A stretch of DNA of 64,000 nt from Fuerstiella sp. GTDB taxonomy: Bacteria > Planctomycetota > Planctomycetia > Planctomycetales > Planctomycetaceae. Under the pieces are notes generated by a model, which worked only from the letters and a program-made list of their open reading frames with translations, was not told where the DNA came from and did not search any database. The DNA lies in NCBI GenBank assembly GCA_029245955.1, contig JAQWOH010000079.1, forward strand, positions 89,631 to 153,630, in the 5' to 3' direction. Positions 45,003 through 54,953 of this stretch are shown one piece after another. The position numbers and the translations under genes are program-made. Positions within the stretch are counted from its first letter, which is position 1, and the number at the start of each line of letters is the position of its first letter.

Positions 45003-47142
45003 CGACGTGTTCTTTCGTGGAACCTAAGCTGCTGATTTCAGCTGGCGACAGAACTCGGGTGAAGAGTGCAATTTCATCCAGGCGACCTTCCCAGTTGGAT
45101 TCATTGTCACATCGTCCGCCAAAGAAGCATCGGTCGCTTGTCAGTCCGACGCCGGTGGACGTTTCGGCTTCAATTTCCGGACTTGGATTGCCGTTCAGGT
45201 ACACTCGAACGGTCGTGCCGTCCCTGACCATCGCGACATGATTCCACGTCCACCGGGCAATCTCTGTTGAGCCCACCAGCGGCTCGGCCCCGTCTCCGCG
45301 TGCGAACACCAGACGCCCGGGCCGCGTGGCCGTTCCGCCAACGCCCAGATGTTCGCTGCCGGAGCTCAGTCCGTTGTTGTGGCCACGGGAAAACATCCAG
45401 CCGGCGACGTCACGTGCATCGTTCGGCATTCCGTTCCAGAACCACATTGTCACTGTGTATCCGTCGGTCAATTCCGGCAGTCGGGCCAGCATGCGACCGC
45501 CGGCAAAGTGTGTCGCCCGATTGGTTTCTCCGTCGACACACAGTCTTTCAGAAGCCGGACCTTCCAGGAAATATGCGATAGCAGTTTCGTAGTGACCGTC
45601 GCGACCGTTGCCGGATGAATCCACGGCATGCGTTCCGCTCATTTCGTCCATCCGCCACCATGCCAGTGGCCTGGCTTTCGCGAGGGCTGTGGCTGCCCTG
45701 CCGCGACTCTGCTGATAATGACGTCGTGGCCTGGCGGCGGATTCTTCCAGCAGCTGCAGCGCGGTTTCCGCGATCTTCGGCTCTGCCTGTACTTCAAGTC
45801 CGGCAGAACGGGCGGCCCATGTATTGTATCCTCCCAGAACGTGCTGTTCCGGCGGGGGGATATATCCATCGCCGCCATTGGCAAGCTCGATGACCATCGT
45901 CTTCGGCAACGGACTCTGCAGTTTGACCTTCAGACCCGTTAACGCATATGTTTCGTTCGGTGTCGTTGCGATACCGATGTCGCCGATGCGCAGGCCCTGA
46001 ACGACGATCTGTGTCGTCTGTCGTTCGTGCAGAATAATCTGCTCCCTGGCATAGACTTCTTCACGAGTCTTTGGGGGACTGTCGCCCAGATCCGCGACAA
46101 TTTTCTTTGCCCATTCCAGCCGCTGCCGATCCGGTACGCGATACTTCAGCACGGGCCTGGCCTCTGCCATCGCCAGGTCAGCGTCCGGCTTGTGTTTGAT
46201 TGTACTGTAGGCGTTTACTGCGATCTGCAGCAGTCCCGCTGTATAGTCTTCGATCGTCTTGAACGGGTCCCGCTCTGCAGCCGGTTTTTTGTAGTCTCTT
46301 CGCCAGATGTCGCCGCTGCACCCGTGCGACATGATCCCGACGAATGGCGGGTGGTCTCCGCCGGACCGCCCGATTTCTTTTTGCAGGCCTTCGCTGAACA
46401 TACCGAAGTAATCCGCGGCCAGCGCTTTTTGCCCTGAAAAATAGTGCATTGAAAAGTTCGCGAGAACAGCAATCGGTCGCCCATCCAGCGCCTGCAGTGA
46501 GATCATCGAAAGATCGGGGTCTTCCGGTCCGGATTCTCCCGTTACGTCGTCCCAGTTACTGCCGGAGTGCATGTTTGCCCGTACAGTCGGGTTGCCGAAG
46601 GGGTCGTCTGCCAGCCGGTCCGGTCGACGAATCCATCGTCGCAACGCTGTGAATTCGGCCGCGTCTTCGACGGCCCAGCCGACCTTCGCGGGCTCCAGGT
46701 TGGCTGCTGCTCTTACCAGTGCTTCGGCGATACCGGCTCTGAGAACCGGAAGATAATCAACATCCGCATCCGTCCCAAGCGCTCCCATTGATGATGGTGC
46801 GGTGTGTGTGTGTGTCGCGGAAATCAGAATTCGGTCAGGCTTCAGCTCAGTTTGCTGTGCCGCGAGCTGCTTGGCTTCATCCAGCAAAGGTCGCGGCATC
46901 ATACAGCTGTCCACGACGACAATGCCGATCTGTTCGCGGCCATCGTCCAGCACGATGGCTCGCGCGTTAATTCGCGTGATTACCTCCGAGGCGTTGCGAC
47001 TTGTCATACCCCCGTTGATGAGAACCGGAAACTTTGACGGCGTGACGTCGACAACGGCAGCTCCTGCTTTCAATTCTGCACTGACGTGAGTTATCGACAT
47101 CACGAAGACAGCAGCAATGGTAGAGGGAATCAAAAGTCGCAT
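44965..47142 (-). CDS. Neutral/alkaline ceramidase-like protein with C-terminal LamG domain
   Basis: A 725-residue exported protein (signal peptide about 1-20). The N-terminal part resembles neutral/alkaline non-lysosomal ceramidases: GAAVVDVTP, RINARAIVLDDG, ISATHTHTAPSS near residue 109 with zinc-binding histidines, and later FVGIMSHGCSGDIW. From about 490 to 700 a concanavalin A/LamG-like domain follows (WWRMDEMSGTHAVDSSGNG; WTWNHVAMVRDGTTVRVYLN), a sugar- or surface-binding fold. Ceramidases cleave the amide of ceramide; here the substrate may be another acylated lipid or peptide. ATG 47142 has GAAGG upstream. The 3' end overlaps the DUF2617-like gene. It ends a leftward run with apt and a kinase. 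Confidence 0.85.
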   Translation of the reverse strand: MRLLIPSTIAAVFVMSITHVSAELKAGAAVVDVTPSKFPVLINGGMTSRNASEVITRINARAIVLDDGREQIGIVVVDSCMMPRPLLDEAKQLAAQQTELKPDRILISATHTHTAPSSMGALGTDADVDYLPVLRAGIAEALVRAAANLEPAKVGWAVEDAAEFTALRRWIRRPDRLADDPFGNPTVRANMHSGSNWDDVTGESGPEDPDLSMISLQALDGRPIAVLANFSMHYFSGQKALAADYFGMFSEGLQKEIGRSGGDHPPFVGIMSHGCSGDIWRRDYKKPAAERDPFKTIEDYTAGLLQIAVNAYSTIKHKPDADLAMAEARPVLKYRVPDRQRLEWAKKIVADLGDSPPKTREEVYAREQIILHERQTTQIVVQGLRIGDIGIATTPNETYALTGLKVKLQSPLPKTMVIELANGGDGYIPPPEQHVLGGYNTWAARSAGLEVQAEPKIAETALQLLEESAARPRRHYQQSRGRAATALAKARPLAWWRMDEMSGTHAVDSSGNGRDGHYETAIAYFLEGPASERLCVDGETNRATHFAGGRMLARLPELTDGYTVTMWFWNGMPNDARDVAGWMFSRGHNNGLSSGSEHLGVGGTATRPGRLVFARGDGAEPLVGSTEIARWTWNHVAMVRDGTTVRVYLNGNPSPEIEAETSTGVGLTSDRCFFGGRCDNESNWEGRLDEIALFTRVLSPAEISSLGSTKEHVVSSPAVQTASEF

Positions 47143-47227
47143 CGGCAAGGCCCTTCATCTGGTGAGCTGGGTAAGAACGCAGGGCTCCGTTTTAAGGCAC
47201 ACACGTCGCAGGGTCAAACTGACGGCT

Positions 47228-47629
47228 TCACTTTGAGGGGCAGTTCTCGCTCGGAGCCTGACTTTTGCTGCGAATTGCCGCCGTAGCTTCCGCGAGAATG
47301 TCCTCCATCTGTTCCGTGGCATACAGCACGGAGCGAACAGCCTGTTGGAAATTGGTGTGTGTGGAGGCACTCCATGCATTCTGCTGAAACTGCTCCGCAG
47401 CCTTTCGGAGCTTTCCGATTTTTTTTTCTGCAAAGCGAAAGTAGACGGGCGGGTCTTCCGTCTTTGACTCAATCGCACGGCTCATATCGAACACCGACCG
47501 TACGATGCCCATCAGCTCCGGGTAGTCCTCAATTTCGTCACAGTGCTTGATGAAGGTCCGCACCATCCATGCGTGCGCCATCGTTTTTTGAAAGCGTTCG
47601 ACCAGCTGGGGAAGTGTTGCGTCAGGCAT
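47228..47629 (-). CDS. Small helical hypothetical protein
   Basis: A 133-residue, all-helical, soluble protein that I do not recognise (SVFDMSRAIESKTEDPPVYF near the middle). It begins 8 bases past the apt stop, so it is cotranscribed with apt. The ceramidase gene follows after 85 bases. Confidence 0.6.
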   Translation of the reverse strand: MPDATLPQLVERFQKTMAHAWMVRTFIKHCDEIEDYPELMGIVRSVFDMSRAIESKTEDPPVYFRFAEKKIGKLRKAAEQFQQNAWSASTHTNFQQAVRSVLYATEQMEDILAEATAAIRSKSQAPSENCPSK

Positions 47630-47637
47630 GGCACGAT

Positions 47638-48171
47638 CTATTCATCAGTGTCTTCTGACTGATATCGAATCAGGCTGTGAATCGTTGTGTTTCTCAGCCG
47701 TTCATGGCCGTTGAGAAACGCGAGTTCAATCACGAATGCTGCGCCGACTATGGCGGCTCCCTGCTTTTGTGCCAGTTCGCGACAGGCCTCGATGGTTCCG
47801 CCGGTCGCGAGCAGGTCGTCAACCAGCAGTACACGGTCGTCCTGCTTGATCGCGTCGCTGTGAATTTCCAGCGTATCCGTGCCGTACTCCAAGTCATACT
47901 GCAGTGTGTCTGTTTCAAACGGCAGTTTTCCCGGTTTACGTACGGGTACGAATGCCGCCCCGAGTTCCATTGCCAGCGGAGCGCCAAATACGAACCCCCG
48001 GGCCTCTGCCGCCAGCACAGAGGACACATCGGCGTCCCGAAAGGGTTCGGCTAGTTGGCGGATCACTTCTTTCATGGCCTCGGCCGACTTAAGCATGGGC
48101 GTAATGTCGCGGAACAGGATGCCGGGCTTTGGGAAGTCCGGAACTGATCTAATATAATCTTTGAGGTCCAT
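47638..48171 (-). CDS. apt: Adenine phosphoribosyltransferase
   Basis: Purine-salvage enzyme that makes AMP from adenine and phosphoribosyl pyrophosphate. The 177-residue protein opens with MDLKDYIRSVPDFPKPGILF, followed by AAEARGFVFGAPLA and the PRPP-binding loop VLLVDDLLATGGT near residue 115. All family motifs are intact. ATG 48171 matches the family start; the open frame to TTG 48204 is not expected to be used. It is 72 bases downstream of the kinase and 8 bases upstream of the small helical protein. Confidence 0.97.
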   Translation of the reverse strand: MDLKDYIRSVPDFPKPGILFRDITPMLKSAEAMKEVIRQLAEPFRDADVSSVLAAEARGFVFGAPLAMELGAAFVPVRKPGKLPFETDTLQYDLEYGTDTLEIHSDAIKQDDRVLLVDDLLATGGTIEACRELAQKQGAAIVGAAFVIELAFLNGHERLRNTTIHSLIRYQSEDTDE

Positions 48172-48243
48172 AACGGGCTGATCTTTTTCGTGTTTACTGA
48201 ACAACGGTCAATGCAGAGAATGTACAGACGCAAACTTCGTCTG

Positions 48244-49974
48244 TCACGGCACCGGTCGGACAGTTCCTGCCTGTGTCGGCTTGTCCTGCTCAGCCGATTC
48301 CAACCGGGTCAGTAGTCGGTTGCATTCTGCCAGCTCCTGTTCGACGGTTGGATCCTGTTTGTAGAGCTCGATTGTCGAACGCAGGATTGAGGCTGCTCGA
48401 ACGCTGTTGTGCTGTGCGGCCAAAGTCGTGGCGCGTTCGCACGTTGTTCTTACAAAATCCCTGCGTCCGGCAATGTTCTGCTCGTCGCCCCAGTCTTTCA
48501 GTGTCGCCGTTACGAATTCTGCCAGAAAGGAATATTCAGGATTGTCCCGAATGATCTCCTCTACAGCTTCCAGTTCGGTGCGACCGCCAGAGATGTCACC
48601 GTCGGCGAAAATCTGAAATGCGTGGCGAATTACACGCTGCAATTCTGAGTCGACGGACGGGTCACTTGGAGTTGAAATCGTGATATCCCGACAGAATTCA
48701 TACTGATCAACCTGACGAATCCACGCCGCAAGCTCAGCCCTGCGATTGGGGAGCGTATCGGCCTCCAGCAGCGGGATGAGCGTGTCATCCCGAACTCTCA
48801 GCCATGAGGGAGTCGCATCACCTGAAAGAGAGTCTTCCGCCAGCAGTAGTTGTTCGCCCGGGTCCGGAGCTGTTTCCCTGGCAAGGTAGAATCCCGCAGC
48901 GATCACGATCGCGAACAGTGTCAACAGAACCAGGGTATTGTCAAAGAACTTAGCGACTGGAGACTGTTGTAACTGTCGTTCAATATCATCCCTTACAAAA
49001 TTCCGAACCATCGTGGCCGGGCCGGGGCCGTGGTGTGCAAGACCATCGTGTGTTTCCGCACCGAGGGTGTGGTCCGACGCACGATCTGCTGTGTGGTCCG
49101 CTGCTGCTTCCTGGCCGCCAGTCACGGTTTCCGCAGTGGCCTGTCCGGCAAACTCAATGCGCGCCCTCACATTCTCCAGTTGTTTGATGGCAACCAGGCC
49201 GTCCGGAAATCGGTTTCCGGGTTTCTTTTCCAGAAGTGTGCAGACGAAGTCTTCCAGCAGTCGAGGGATCTCCGGAACGTAGTGGCTCGGTTTGTCGAAT
49301 TGCGCGAACTGATGCTTGTGCAGGATATCGTTGGCCATCTTTCCCGTGAACGGCGGGCGGCCAGTCAGCATCGCGTACATGACGGCGCCAAGGGAATACA
49401 GGTCACTGTGCTTCGTGGCGCGTTGTCCCCTTGCCTGTTCGGGAGACATGTATTCGGCCGTGCCCACAACACCGCCTGTGCGAGTCAGTCGTGTTGTGGC
49501 GAAAATGTGCGCCACCCCAAAATCTGTCAGCTTGATTGTGGCGTCCTTCGTGAGCATCAGATTCGACGGTTTCAGATCCCGATGAACGATTCCGGCATTG
49601 TGTGCGGCTTTGAGTGCGCGGGCAATCTGTAACGCTATGTCGATCACTTCCTGCCAGGGGACCTTCTTTCGTCTGGCAATCATGGCGGTCAGAGTTTCAC
49701 CGTCAACGAATTCCATGGAATAGTAATAGCTGCCGTCGTCGGTCATGCCGTTCTGAAACAGTTTGACGATGTACGGACTGCTGAGCGTCTTCAACGCTTC
49801 GATTTCGCGCGAGAATCTGATGACGAAACCGTCTTCCTGAGCCATGGACGCTGGAAGCACTTTAATGGCCGCTTCCTGACCGGTCTGTTCATGGATACCC
49901 AGATAGACGTTGCCCATACCGCCGGAGCCAATTTTACGGTCGATTCGGTATTGGCCGATTCTGTCCGGGTGCAT
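48244..49974 (-). CDS. PknB-type serine/threonine protein kinase with membrane segment
   Basis: A 576-residue kinase. The catalytic domain is complete: GSGGMGNVY at 16-24, the ATP-binding Lys in AAIKVL near 39, HRDLKPSN near 126, DFGVAH near 148 and the APE-equivalent AEYMSPEQARG. A single membrane helix lies at about 343-363 (LVLLTLFAIVIAAGFYLA). The outer 210 residues are mostly helical, without PASTA repeats; they may sense an envelope signal. Planctomycetes have many such kinases. It starts a leftward run that includes apt, though a functional link is not evident. Confidence 0.95.
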   Translation of the reverse strand: MHPDRIGQYRIDRKIGSGGMGNVYLGIHEQTGQEAAIKVLPASMAQEDGFVIRFSREIEALKTLSSPYIVKLFQNGMTDDGSYYYSMEFVDGETLTAMIARRKKVPWQEVIDIALQIARALKAAHNAGIVHRDLKPSNLMLTKDATIKLTDFGVAHIFATTRLTRTGGVVGTAEYMSPEQARGQRATKHSDLYSLGAVMYAMLTGRPPFTGKMANDILHKHQFAQFDKPSHYVPEIPRLLEDFVCTLLEKKPGNRFPDGLVAIKQLENVRARIEFAGQATAETVTGGQEAAADHTADRASDHTLGAETHDGLAHHGPGPATMVRNFVRDDIERQLQQSPVAKFFDNTLVLLTLFAIVIAAGFYLARETAPDPGEQLLLAEDSLSGDATPSWLRVRDDTLIPLLEADTLPNRRAELAAWIRQVDQYEFCRDITISTPSDPSVDSELQRVIRHAFQIFADGDISGGRTELEAVEEIIRDNPEYSFLAEFVTATLKDWGDEQNIAGRRDFVRTTCERATTLAAQHNSVRAASILRSTIELYKQDPTVEQELAECNRLLTRLESAEQDKPTQAGTVRPVP

Positions 49975-50364
49975 GTCTTGCAGTCTGAGTTGAGATTGGA
50001 AATCGTTCGGAACGAAGTGAGACCGGATAAGTTGCCGCCGGAATGATAAGACGTTGCGACAGCATTCCGCTATCCACTCGATCTTTCATCATTCTACCGA
50101 CCCGGATATCCTCAGGAATACAGGATCCCGGTTGCGATATCGTAGCTGTTGCGGTCCATGCTGAACCCGCCCCGCATAATTGCTCCCCTGTCTTAGCGTG
50201 GAGTTTAACGAGTATCGCAGTCGAAACGTTTGACGGAATACTGTGGAAATACACTCCCACTTCATCATTCCCGTCTTCCGGTCACGCCGGCACCGCACAT
50301 TCGCAGTGGACATTCACCTGGTTTCCATAGACAATCAGATTCTCCATTTCTCAGGTGCCTACCC
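49975..50364. other. 390-base divergent intergenic region
   Basis: It lies between the kinase and the DUF1501 gene and should hold both promoters. The frame of the DUF1501 gene is open back to 50230, but without a ribosome site or family similarity. Confidence 0.4.
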
Positions 50365-51801
50365 ATGAGCCACGCTCAACACGCTTTCACTGATTATTAT
50401 CCTCTGGTCGACGAAGGGCTGACGGTCTGCAGTCGACGAAACATGCTCAAGGCCGGACTGGCCGGAATCGCCGGATTGACCGTTCCGGATCTGCTGCAGG
50501 CCCGTGCGGCCGCTGCCGATCTGGGGAAACCGATGAGCCACAAAAGTGTGATTTTGCTGTGGATGACCGGAGGGCCCAGCCACATTGACACGTGGGATCC
50601 CAAACCGGATCGTCCGTTCAATAATCGTGGCCCGTTTGCTCCGATTCCGACGGCGCTGCCAGGGACATTCATCTGCGAGCATCTGCCGAAGCAGGCGGCG
50701 ATGCTGGACAGGTTTACGGTCATTCGCTCCGTTGATCCTCGTAAGAGCAGTCATCAGCCGAATCAGGTCATGCAGACGGGGAACCGTGAAGCTGCGCCGC
50801 GCACGAATCCCAAGGGAGACCGTCATCCCGCCATCGCTTCGATTGTGGCCAAACATCACGGCCCCAATCACCCGGCGATGCCGCCATACGTTGCTTTCAT
50901 GAAACATCCGACGCACGTGGCATGGGGAGGGTGGCTCGGCAAGCAATACGATCCGTTTATCGGTGGCAAGGCATCGGTGCTGCCGCAGTATGATCTACTG
51001 GGCAAGCCGCTTAACAGAACAACCGGCGCGGACCTGTTCCGACTGCCCGGGAAGCTGGACGTTGACCGGCTGAGTGACAGACGTCTGCTGATGAAGGATC
51101 TGGATCGAATTCGCAGCGGACTGGATCAGTCCGGTTCCATGGATGCGATTGATCAGTACGGACAGCAGGCCTTCGACATGGTTCTGGGGCGGCGAGCGCA
51201 GAAGGCTTTTGATATTTCCTCCGAACCGGCGAAATATCGCCAGCGCTACGGAGATCATCTGTGGTGTCAGCAGGCACTGCTGGCCAGACGTCTTGTTGAA
51301 TCCGGTGTCAGCTTCGTGACACTGGATCTGAGTCATCACACGGCGTCGGGAACCTGGGATAACCATGGTATTCCGGGTGGTGTTTATGGAGGGATCTCGA
51401 AGGGGCTTAAACCACTGCTGCCGCTGTTCGATCATCTGTTGACGACGCTTGTGTCAGATCTGGACGAACGAGGTCTGCTGGACGACGTACTGGTCATTGC
51501 GATGGGCGAATTCGGCAGGACACCAAACATGGGCACTCAGAACAGTGTCGACGGTCGAAATCACTGGCCCGTGGTTATGTCAATGTGCCTGGCCGGCGGC
51601 GGCCTGCGTCATGGTCAGGTGATCGGAGCCAGCACCAATGATGGTGGTACTATCAAAGAACGCCCGGTCACTCCGGCAGATCTGGCGGCGACCATTTACA
51701 GACACATGGACGTCCCGCTGGACGGTACCTATCTTGACGAACGTCAGCGACCACGCTACTTCGTTGAAGAAAACGGGCAGCCGCTGCCGGAATTGTTCTA
51801 A
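50365..51801 (+). CDS. DUF1501 protein with twin-arginine signal
   Basis: A 478-residue exported protein of the DUF1501 family, which has a sulfatase/alkaline phosphatase-like fold. The leader SRRNMLKAGLAGIAGLTVPD carries the twin arginines, so export is by the Tat pathway. Family motifs are LLWMTGGPSHIDTWDPKP near residue 57, EHLPKQAAMLDRFTVIRSV and GEFGRTPNMG near 384, with NHWPVVMSMCLAGGGL after it. The function is unknown. DUF1501 genes usually follow a DUF1549/DUF1553 gene; this one stands apart from it and is instead followed by a cyanophycinase-like gene 22 bases on. Confidence 0.92.
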   Translation: MSHAQHAFTDYYPLVDEGLTVCSRRNMLKAGLAGIAGLTVPDLLQARAAAADLGKPMSHKSVILLWMTGGPSHIDTWDPKPDRPFNNRGPFAPIPTALPGTFICEHLPKQAAMLDRFTVIRSVDPRKSSHQPNQVMQTGNREAAPRTNPKGDRHPAIASIVAKHHGPNHPAMPPYVAFMKHPTHVAWGGWLGKQYDPFIGGKASVLPQYDLLGKPLNRTTGADLFRLPGKLDVDRLSDRRLLMKDLDRIRSGLDQSGSMDAIDQYGQQAFDMVLGRRAQKAFDISSEPAKYRQRYGDHLWCQQALLARRLVESGVSFVTLDLSHHTASGTWDNHGIPGGVYGGISKGLKPLLPLFDHLLTTLVSDLDERGLLDDVLVIAMGEFGRTPNMGTQNSVDGRNHWPVVMSMCLAGGGLRHGQVIGASTNDGGTIKERPVTPADLAATIYRHMDVPLDGTYLDERQRPRYFVEENGQPLPELF

Positions 51802-51823
51802 CCACGTTCCGGAGTAATACCAG

Positions 51824-52804
51824 GTGAATCCCTTGACTGACGTTACCGTAGCGCCCGGGGGGACTGCTGTCCCCGGTGCTCGTTTTACTTGCACAAGACG
51901 CGTTGGCATGTTCCATGCCGTGTGTCTGTTGGTCACCTTTGCGGGACCAGTGCTGCACGCGGGAGCAAATGAATCTGTTGGTCCTGCGAAAGGCACGCTC
52001 CTTATTGATGGCGGCGGAGCCGGTGACGGCTTCAGGCATTTTGTCAAACTGGCCGGTGGTCGGGATGCAAAACTGGTCATCGTGCCGACGGCTTCCTCCA
52101 GTGCGGAGGGGTATGACTATTTCGGGCACAGGACGGCTAAATATGCCCGCGAAAAACTGGACGTGAAGAATGTAACAGTGGTCCACACTCATGATCGAGC
52201 CGAAGCAGATACCGAGGCGTTTGTGCAACCCATTCGCGACGCCGACGCCGTGTGGTTCACCGGGGGGCGGCAGTGGCGGATTGCGGACGCATATCTTGGA
52301 ACGCTGACGGAAACGGAATTTCAGAACGTACTCGACCGGGACGGAGTTATCGGGGGCAGTTCAGCAGGTGCTTCGATTCAGGGGTCGTTTCTGGTTCGCG
52401 GAGACACCAGCGGTAGTGGCATTCTGATTGGTGATCACCAGCGTGGACTGGGCTACATAAAGAATTCGGCCATCGACCAGCACGTGATTCCTCGCAAACG
52501 CCAGCAGGGTCTGATCGAAGTGCTCACGGATCCGGACGAGAAGATGGAACCATCGATTGACCGCGAGGCATTACTGGGGATCGGCATTGACGAAGGTACG
52601 GCGATCGTCGTGGTTGGAAACCAATTTCATGTCGTTGGAAAAAAAGATGGCGTCGTCTTGCTCTACGACCCGCAGACGTGGACTTCAGATCTCACTGACA
52701 GTGACAGGTACGTTCCGCTCCGGGTTGGTGCAAAGTATGACCTGCAGAAACGGAAAATCCTGAGTCACGGTACACCGCCAGCGCCTGAAGATGATGTTCC
52801 GTAG
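51824..52804 (+). CDS. Cyanophycinase-like serine peptidase (S51)
   Basis: A 326-residue protein of the peptidase S51 family. The nucleophile elbow GGSSAGAS is near residue 178, after a Rossmann-like start (TLLIDGGGAGDGFRHFV), and AVWFTGGRQWRIADA is conserved. A hydrophobic leader (FHAVCLLVTFAGPVLHAG, around 30-47) indicates export. Cyanophycinase releases beta-Asp-Arg dipeptides from the storage polymer; extracellular forms let bacteria use it as a nutrient. No cyanophycin synthetase is in the window. GTG 51824 lacks a ribosome site; ATG 51909, just before the leader, is a good alternative. Confidence 0.85.
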   Translation: MNPLTDVTVAPGGTAVPGARFTCTRRVGMFHAVCLLVTFAGPVLHAGANESVGPAKGTLLIDGGGAGDGFRHFVKLAGGRDAKLVIVPTASSSAEGYDYFGHRTAKYAREKLDVKNVTVVHTHDRAEADTEAFVQPIRDADAVWFTGGRQWRIADAYLGTLTETEFQNVLDRDGVIGGSSAGASIQGSFLVRGDTSGSGILIGDHQRGLGYIKNSAIDQHVIPRKRQQGLIEVLTDPDEKMEPSIDREALLGIGIDEGTAIVVVGNQFHVVGKKDGVVLLYDPQTWTSDLTDSDRYVPLRVGAKYDLQKRKILSHGTPPAPEDDVP

Positions 52805-52901
52805 TCGTGCTTCTGAAAACAAAACGGTTCTGCCGGCAGCATGAGTCACACCATCGTGTGGATGGCGAGTGAGCCGCTGCTGACACCACGGGGCGTGCAG
52901 G

Positions 52902-54503
52902 TTAGAGCGTTTCCGTCAGCTGGCCAGAACCGGATGTTTTGGCGGAGAATGTCTGATTCCGGCTTGTTGCTGATCCTGGGGGGGCTGTGGCGTGAACTCT
53001 GTATGTTCCGGCTTCGAAAACGACCGGAAGGTCCCACGGGAACTTTTGACGAGAACCTCCATTCGTAAGTTCTGATTCGACGGACTCTGTAACGATGAAT
53101 CTGGGCGTGTCTCGCTGCACGGTCGCGGCAATGCTGGCGGCGCGACGTTTGAACAGATCCTGCAGCATTAAAGTACACCAGTATCGTGTCGCCGGCTGCA
53201 CTCTGAGTTCTCGGAACACGTGAACGCTGTGAACGTTCAGACACGTCAGTTCGCCGTCTTTCACACCCTGACTGCGCAGGAATTCGACGACCTGATTCAG
53301 ATCCTGCCATGCAGGGAATGTGCCATGAGCCAGAGTAGTTCGAAGCTGTGTTGTACTTCCTTCTGTCCAGCAACGCGGCCACAGGACAAGGCGTTGCAGA
53401 CTCATGGTGGGCGCCGCGAACAGCACCAGGCAAAGAAAGGCACCGATGGCAACTCTGCGAAGGACCACGTCGATTTGCCATTGCCACGTGCCGATCAGCA
53501 GCAGCCCCAGCACGATTGGAGGGGCATGGATGTAGTCCATGGCGTGCTGCAGAAAAAAGGCCTGTAAAAGCCATCCCAGATAGATGGCCGCCAGCAGGCT
53601 GAGGCAGCGGTCTGCCTGATCCTGGTTTCTTCGCCTGATGACGCGACTCAGGGCCAGAAATGCCAGTGGGATCGCCACAATATGAACAATCCACCATGGG
53701 TGAAAACGGTAGGTCATCATCAGCCAGCGATCCAGGCTTCCTCTCTGACGCCCGGCCTCAAAATATTCAGGGTTCCATTCCAGCATCATCTCCCAGAAAT
53801 GTGGCCAGGCGCCGTTGTCGATCAACCACCAAATCCCCGGCAGAGCCGCGAGGATTCCGCCGGTCAACACTGCAGCAACGTCTGTGGTCGTATGCCGCAG
53901 ACGTCTGTGGTGCAACGCGTCAACTACAACAACGAACAGTGCAGGTGCAGCGATATGGGGTTTTATCCAGAATGCGCAGCCCCAAAGTGCTCCTTCCGGA
54001 ACGGCCAGCCAGACGCTGCGTAACTTTCCGTGACCGGACTTCAGTCTGAGCAGCAGCGCGGCAAGGGCCGGCAGCAGCATCCACGTGTCTCGCTGACAAT
54101 GACACCACTCGTTACAGCACAGGTAAAATGCGGTGGCCGTGAACGCAAACAGAGCTGCAGCTCCGGAATTTCCGATTGCTCGCATGCCGAGAAAAACGAT
54201 CCCGGAATAGATCAGCAGGTCGACAACACGGATTGCCTCTGAGGACCAGCCGACCAGCGGCCGAATGGCGAGGTGTATCCAGACAACGCCGGGCAGGTTC
54301 GGCTCCACGATGTCACGATAGAGAACTCCGCCATCCAGCACGCATTCCGCCTGAAGATCAAACAACGCCGTGTCCGAATTCAATGGCATGCACACAAACA
54401 GAGGGCCCAGCACAAACAGTAACAGCGCACAGCTGCGGCCAGGCGTTCGCCGAGAGGCGACCGCGGTACTGCTGGTGTCTGCAGAAGATGTGGATGTTGA
54501 CAT
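52902..54503 (-). CDS. Glycosyltransferase 39-like membrane protein
   Basis: A 533-residue protein with roughly ten membrane helices. The first periplasmic loop carries SDTALFDLQAECVLDGGVLY, like the Asp-containing loop of dolichyl- or polyprenyl-phosphate-mannose transferases (PMT/ArnT-like). The last third is soluble. Such enzymes attach a sugar from a lipid carrier on the outer face of the membrane. It is divergent from a methyltransferase and a polyprenyl-phosphate glycosyltransferase that may supply its substrate. Acceptor and donor are unknown. Confidence 0.72.
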   Translation of the reverse strand: MSTSTSSADTSSTAVASRRTPGRSCALLLFVLGPLFVCMPLNSDTALFDLQAECVLDGGVLYRDIVEPNLPGVVWIHLAIRPLVGWSSEAIRVVDLLIYSGIVFLGMRAIGNSGAAALFAFTATAFYLCCNEWCHCQRDTWMLLPALAALLLRLKSGHGKLRSVWLAVPEGALWGCAFWIKPHIAAPALFVVVVDALHHRRLRHTTTDVAAVLTGGILAALPGIWWLIDNGAWPHFWEMMLEWNPEYFEAGRQRGSLDRWLMMTYRFHPWWIVHIVAIPLAFLALSRVIRRRNQDQADRCLSLLAAIYLGWLLQAFFLQHAMDYIHAPPIVLGLLLIGTWQWQIDVVLRRVAIGAFLCLVLFAAPTMSLQRLVLWPRCWTEGSTTQLRTTLAHGTFPAWQDLNQVVEFLRSQGVKDGELTCLNVHSVHVFRELRVQPATRYWCTLMLQDLFKRRAASIAATVQRDTPRFIVTESVESELTNGGSRQKFPWDLPVVFEAGTYRVHATAPPGSATSRNQTFSAKTSGSGQLTETL

Positions 54504-54953
54504 TGATTATGCGAAGCGGAAATGAATGTGCTGATAGCGTTCGTAAACACGACGTTCGATAACTGTTGTCGTGCATTTTGCGGGACGTCCGCCGTTGTGT
54601 CACAATGAAAACCTGTGTCACTGCCTGAACTTCGTCAATTCGAAACCTTCTGTGTGTTGCGTTTTGGCGACGCTGTCATCGAAGGCCGCATCTGTTCATA
54701 CAACGACGGCTGTGTGGGTTTTTCCGTCTGAGACACCCAGCAGGTCGTTTTCCCCGCGACCGACGTTGTCAGAAATCAACATGATGCGCACGACCGTCAT
54801 ACTTTCCGAAACTTCCGCACAATACGTTGTCGCTGCAGATGTCAGTCCGGCGCGAACGCCCACACGTGGTAGCTTGGTCCATGAGACCGAGACTCTGCGC
54901 TGCGGCAGCTGAGTATCGTTGGGAAATCGCTCTGCTTCGAAAACCACAGACAT
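54504..54953. other. 450-base divergent intergenic region
   Basis: It should hold the promoters for the GT39-like and methyltransferase genes. A 113-codon frame at 54571-54912 has no family pattern or ribosome site and is not called. No RNA gene seen. Confidence 0.4.

Noticed and set aside
54571..54912. 113-codon ORF in the intergenic region
   Set aside because: It has no ribosome site and no family pattern, and looks like chance in GC-moderate DNA.
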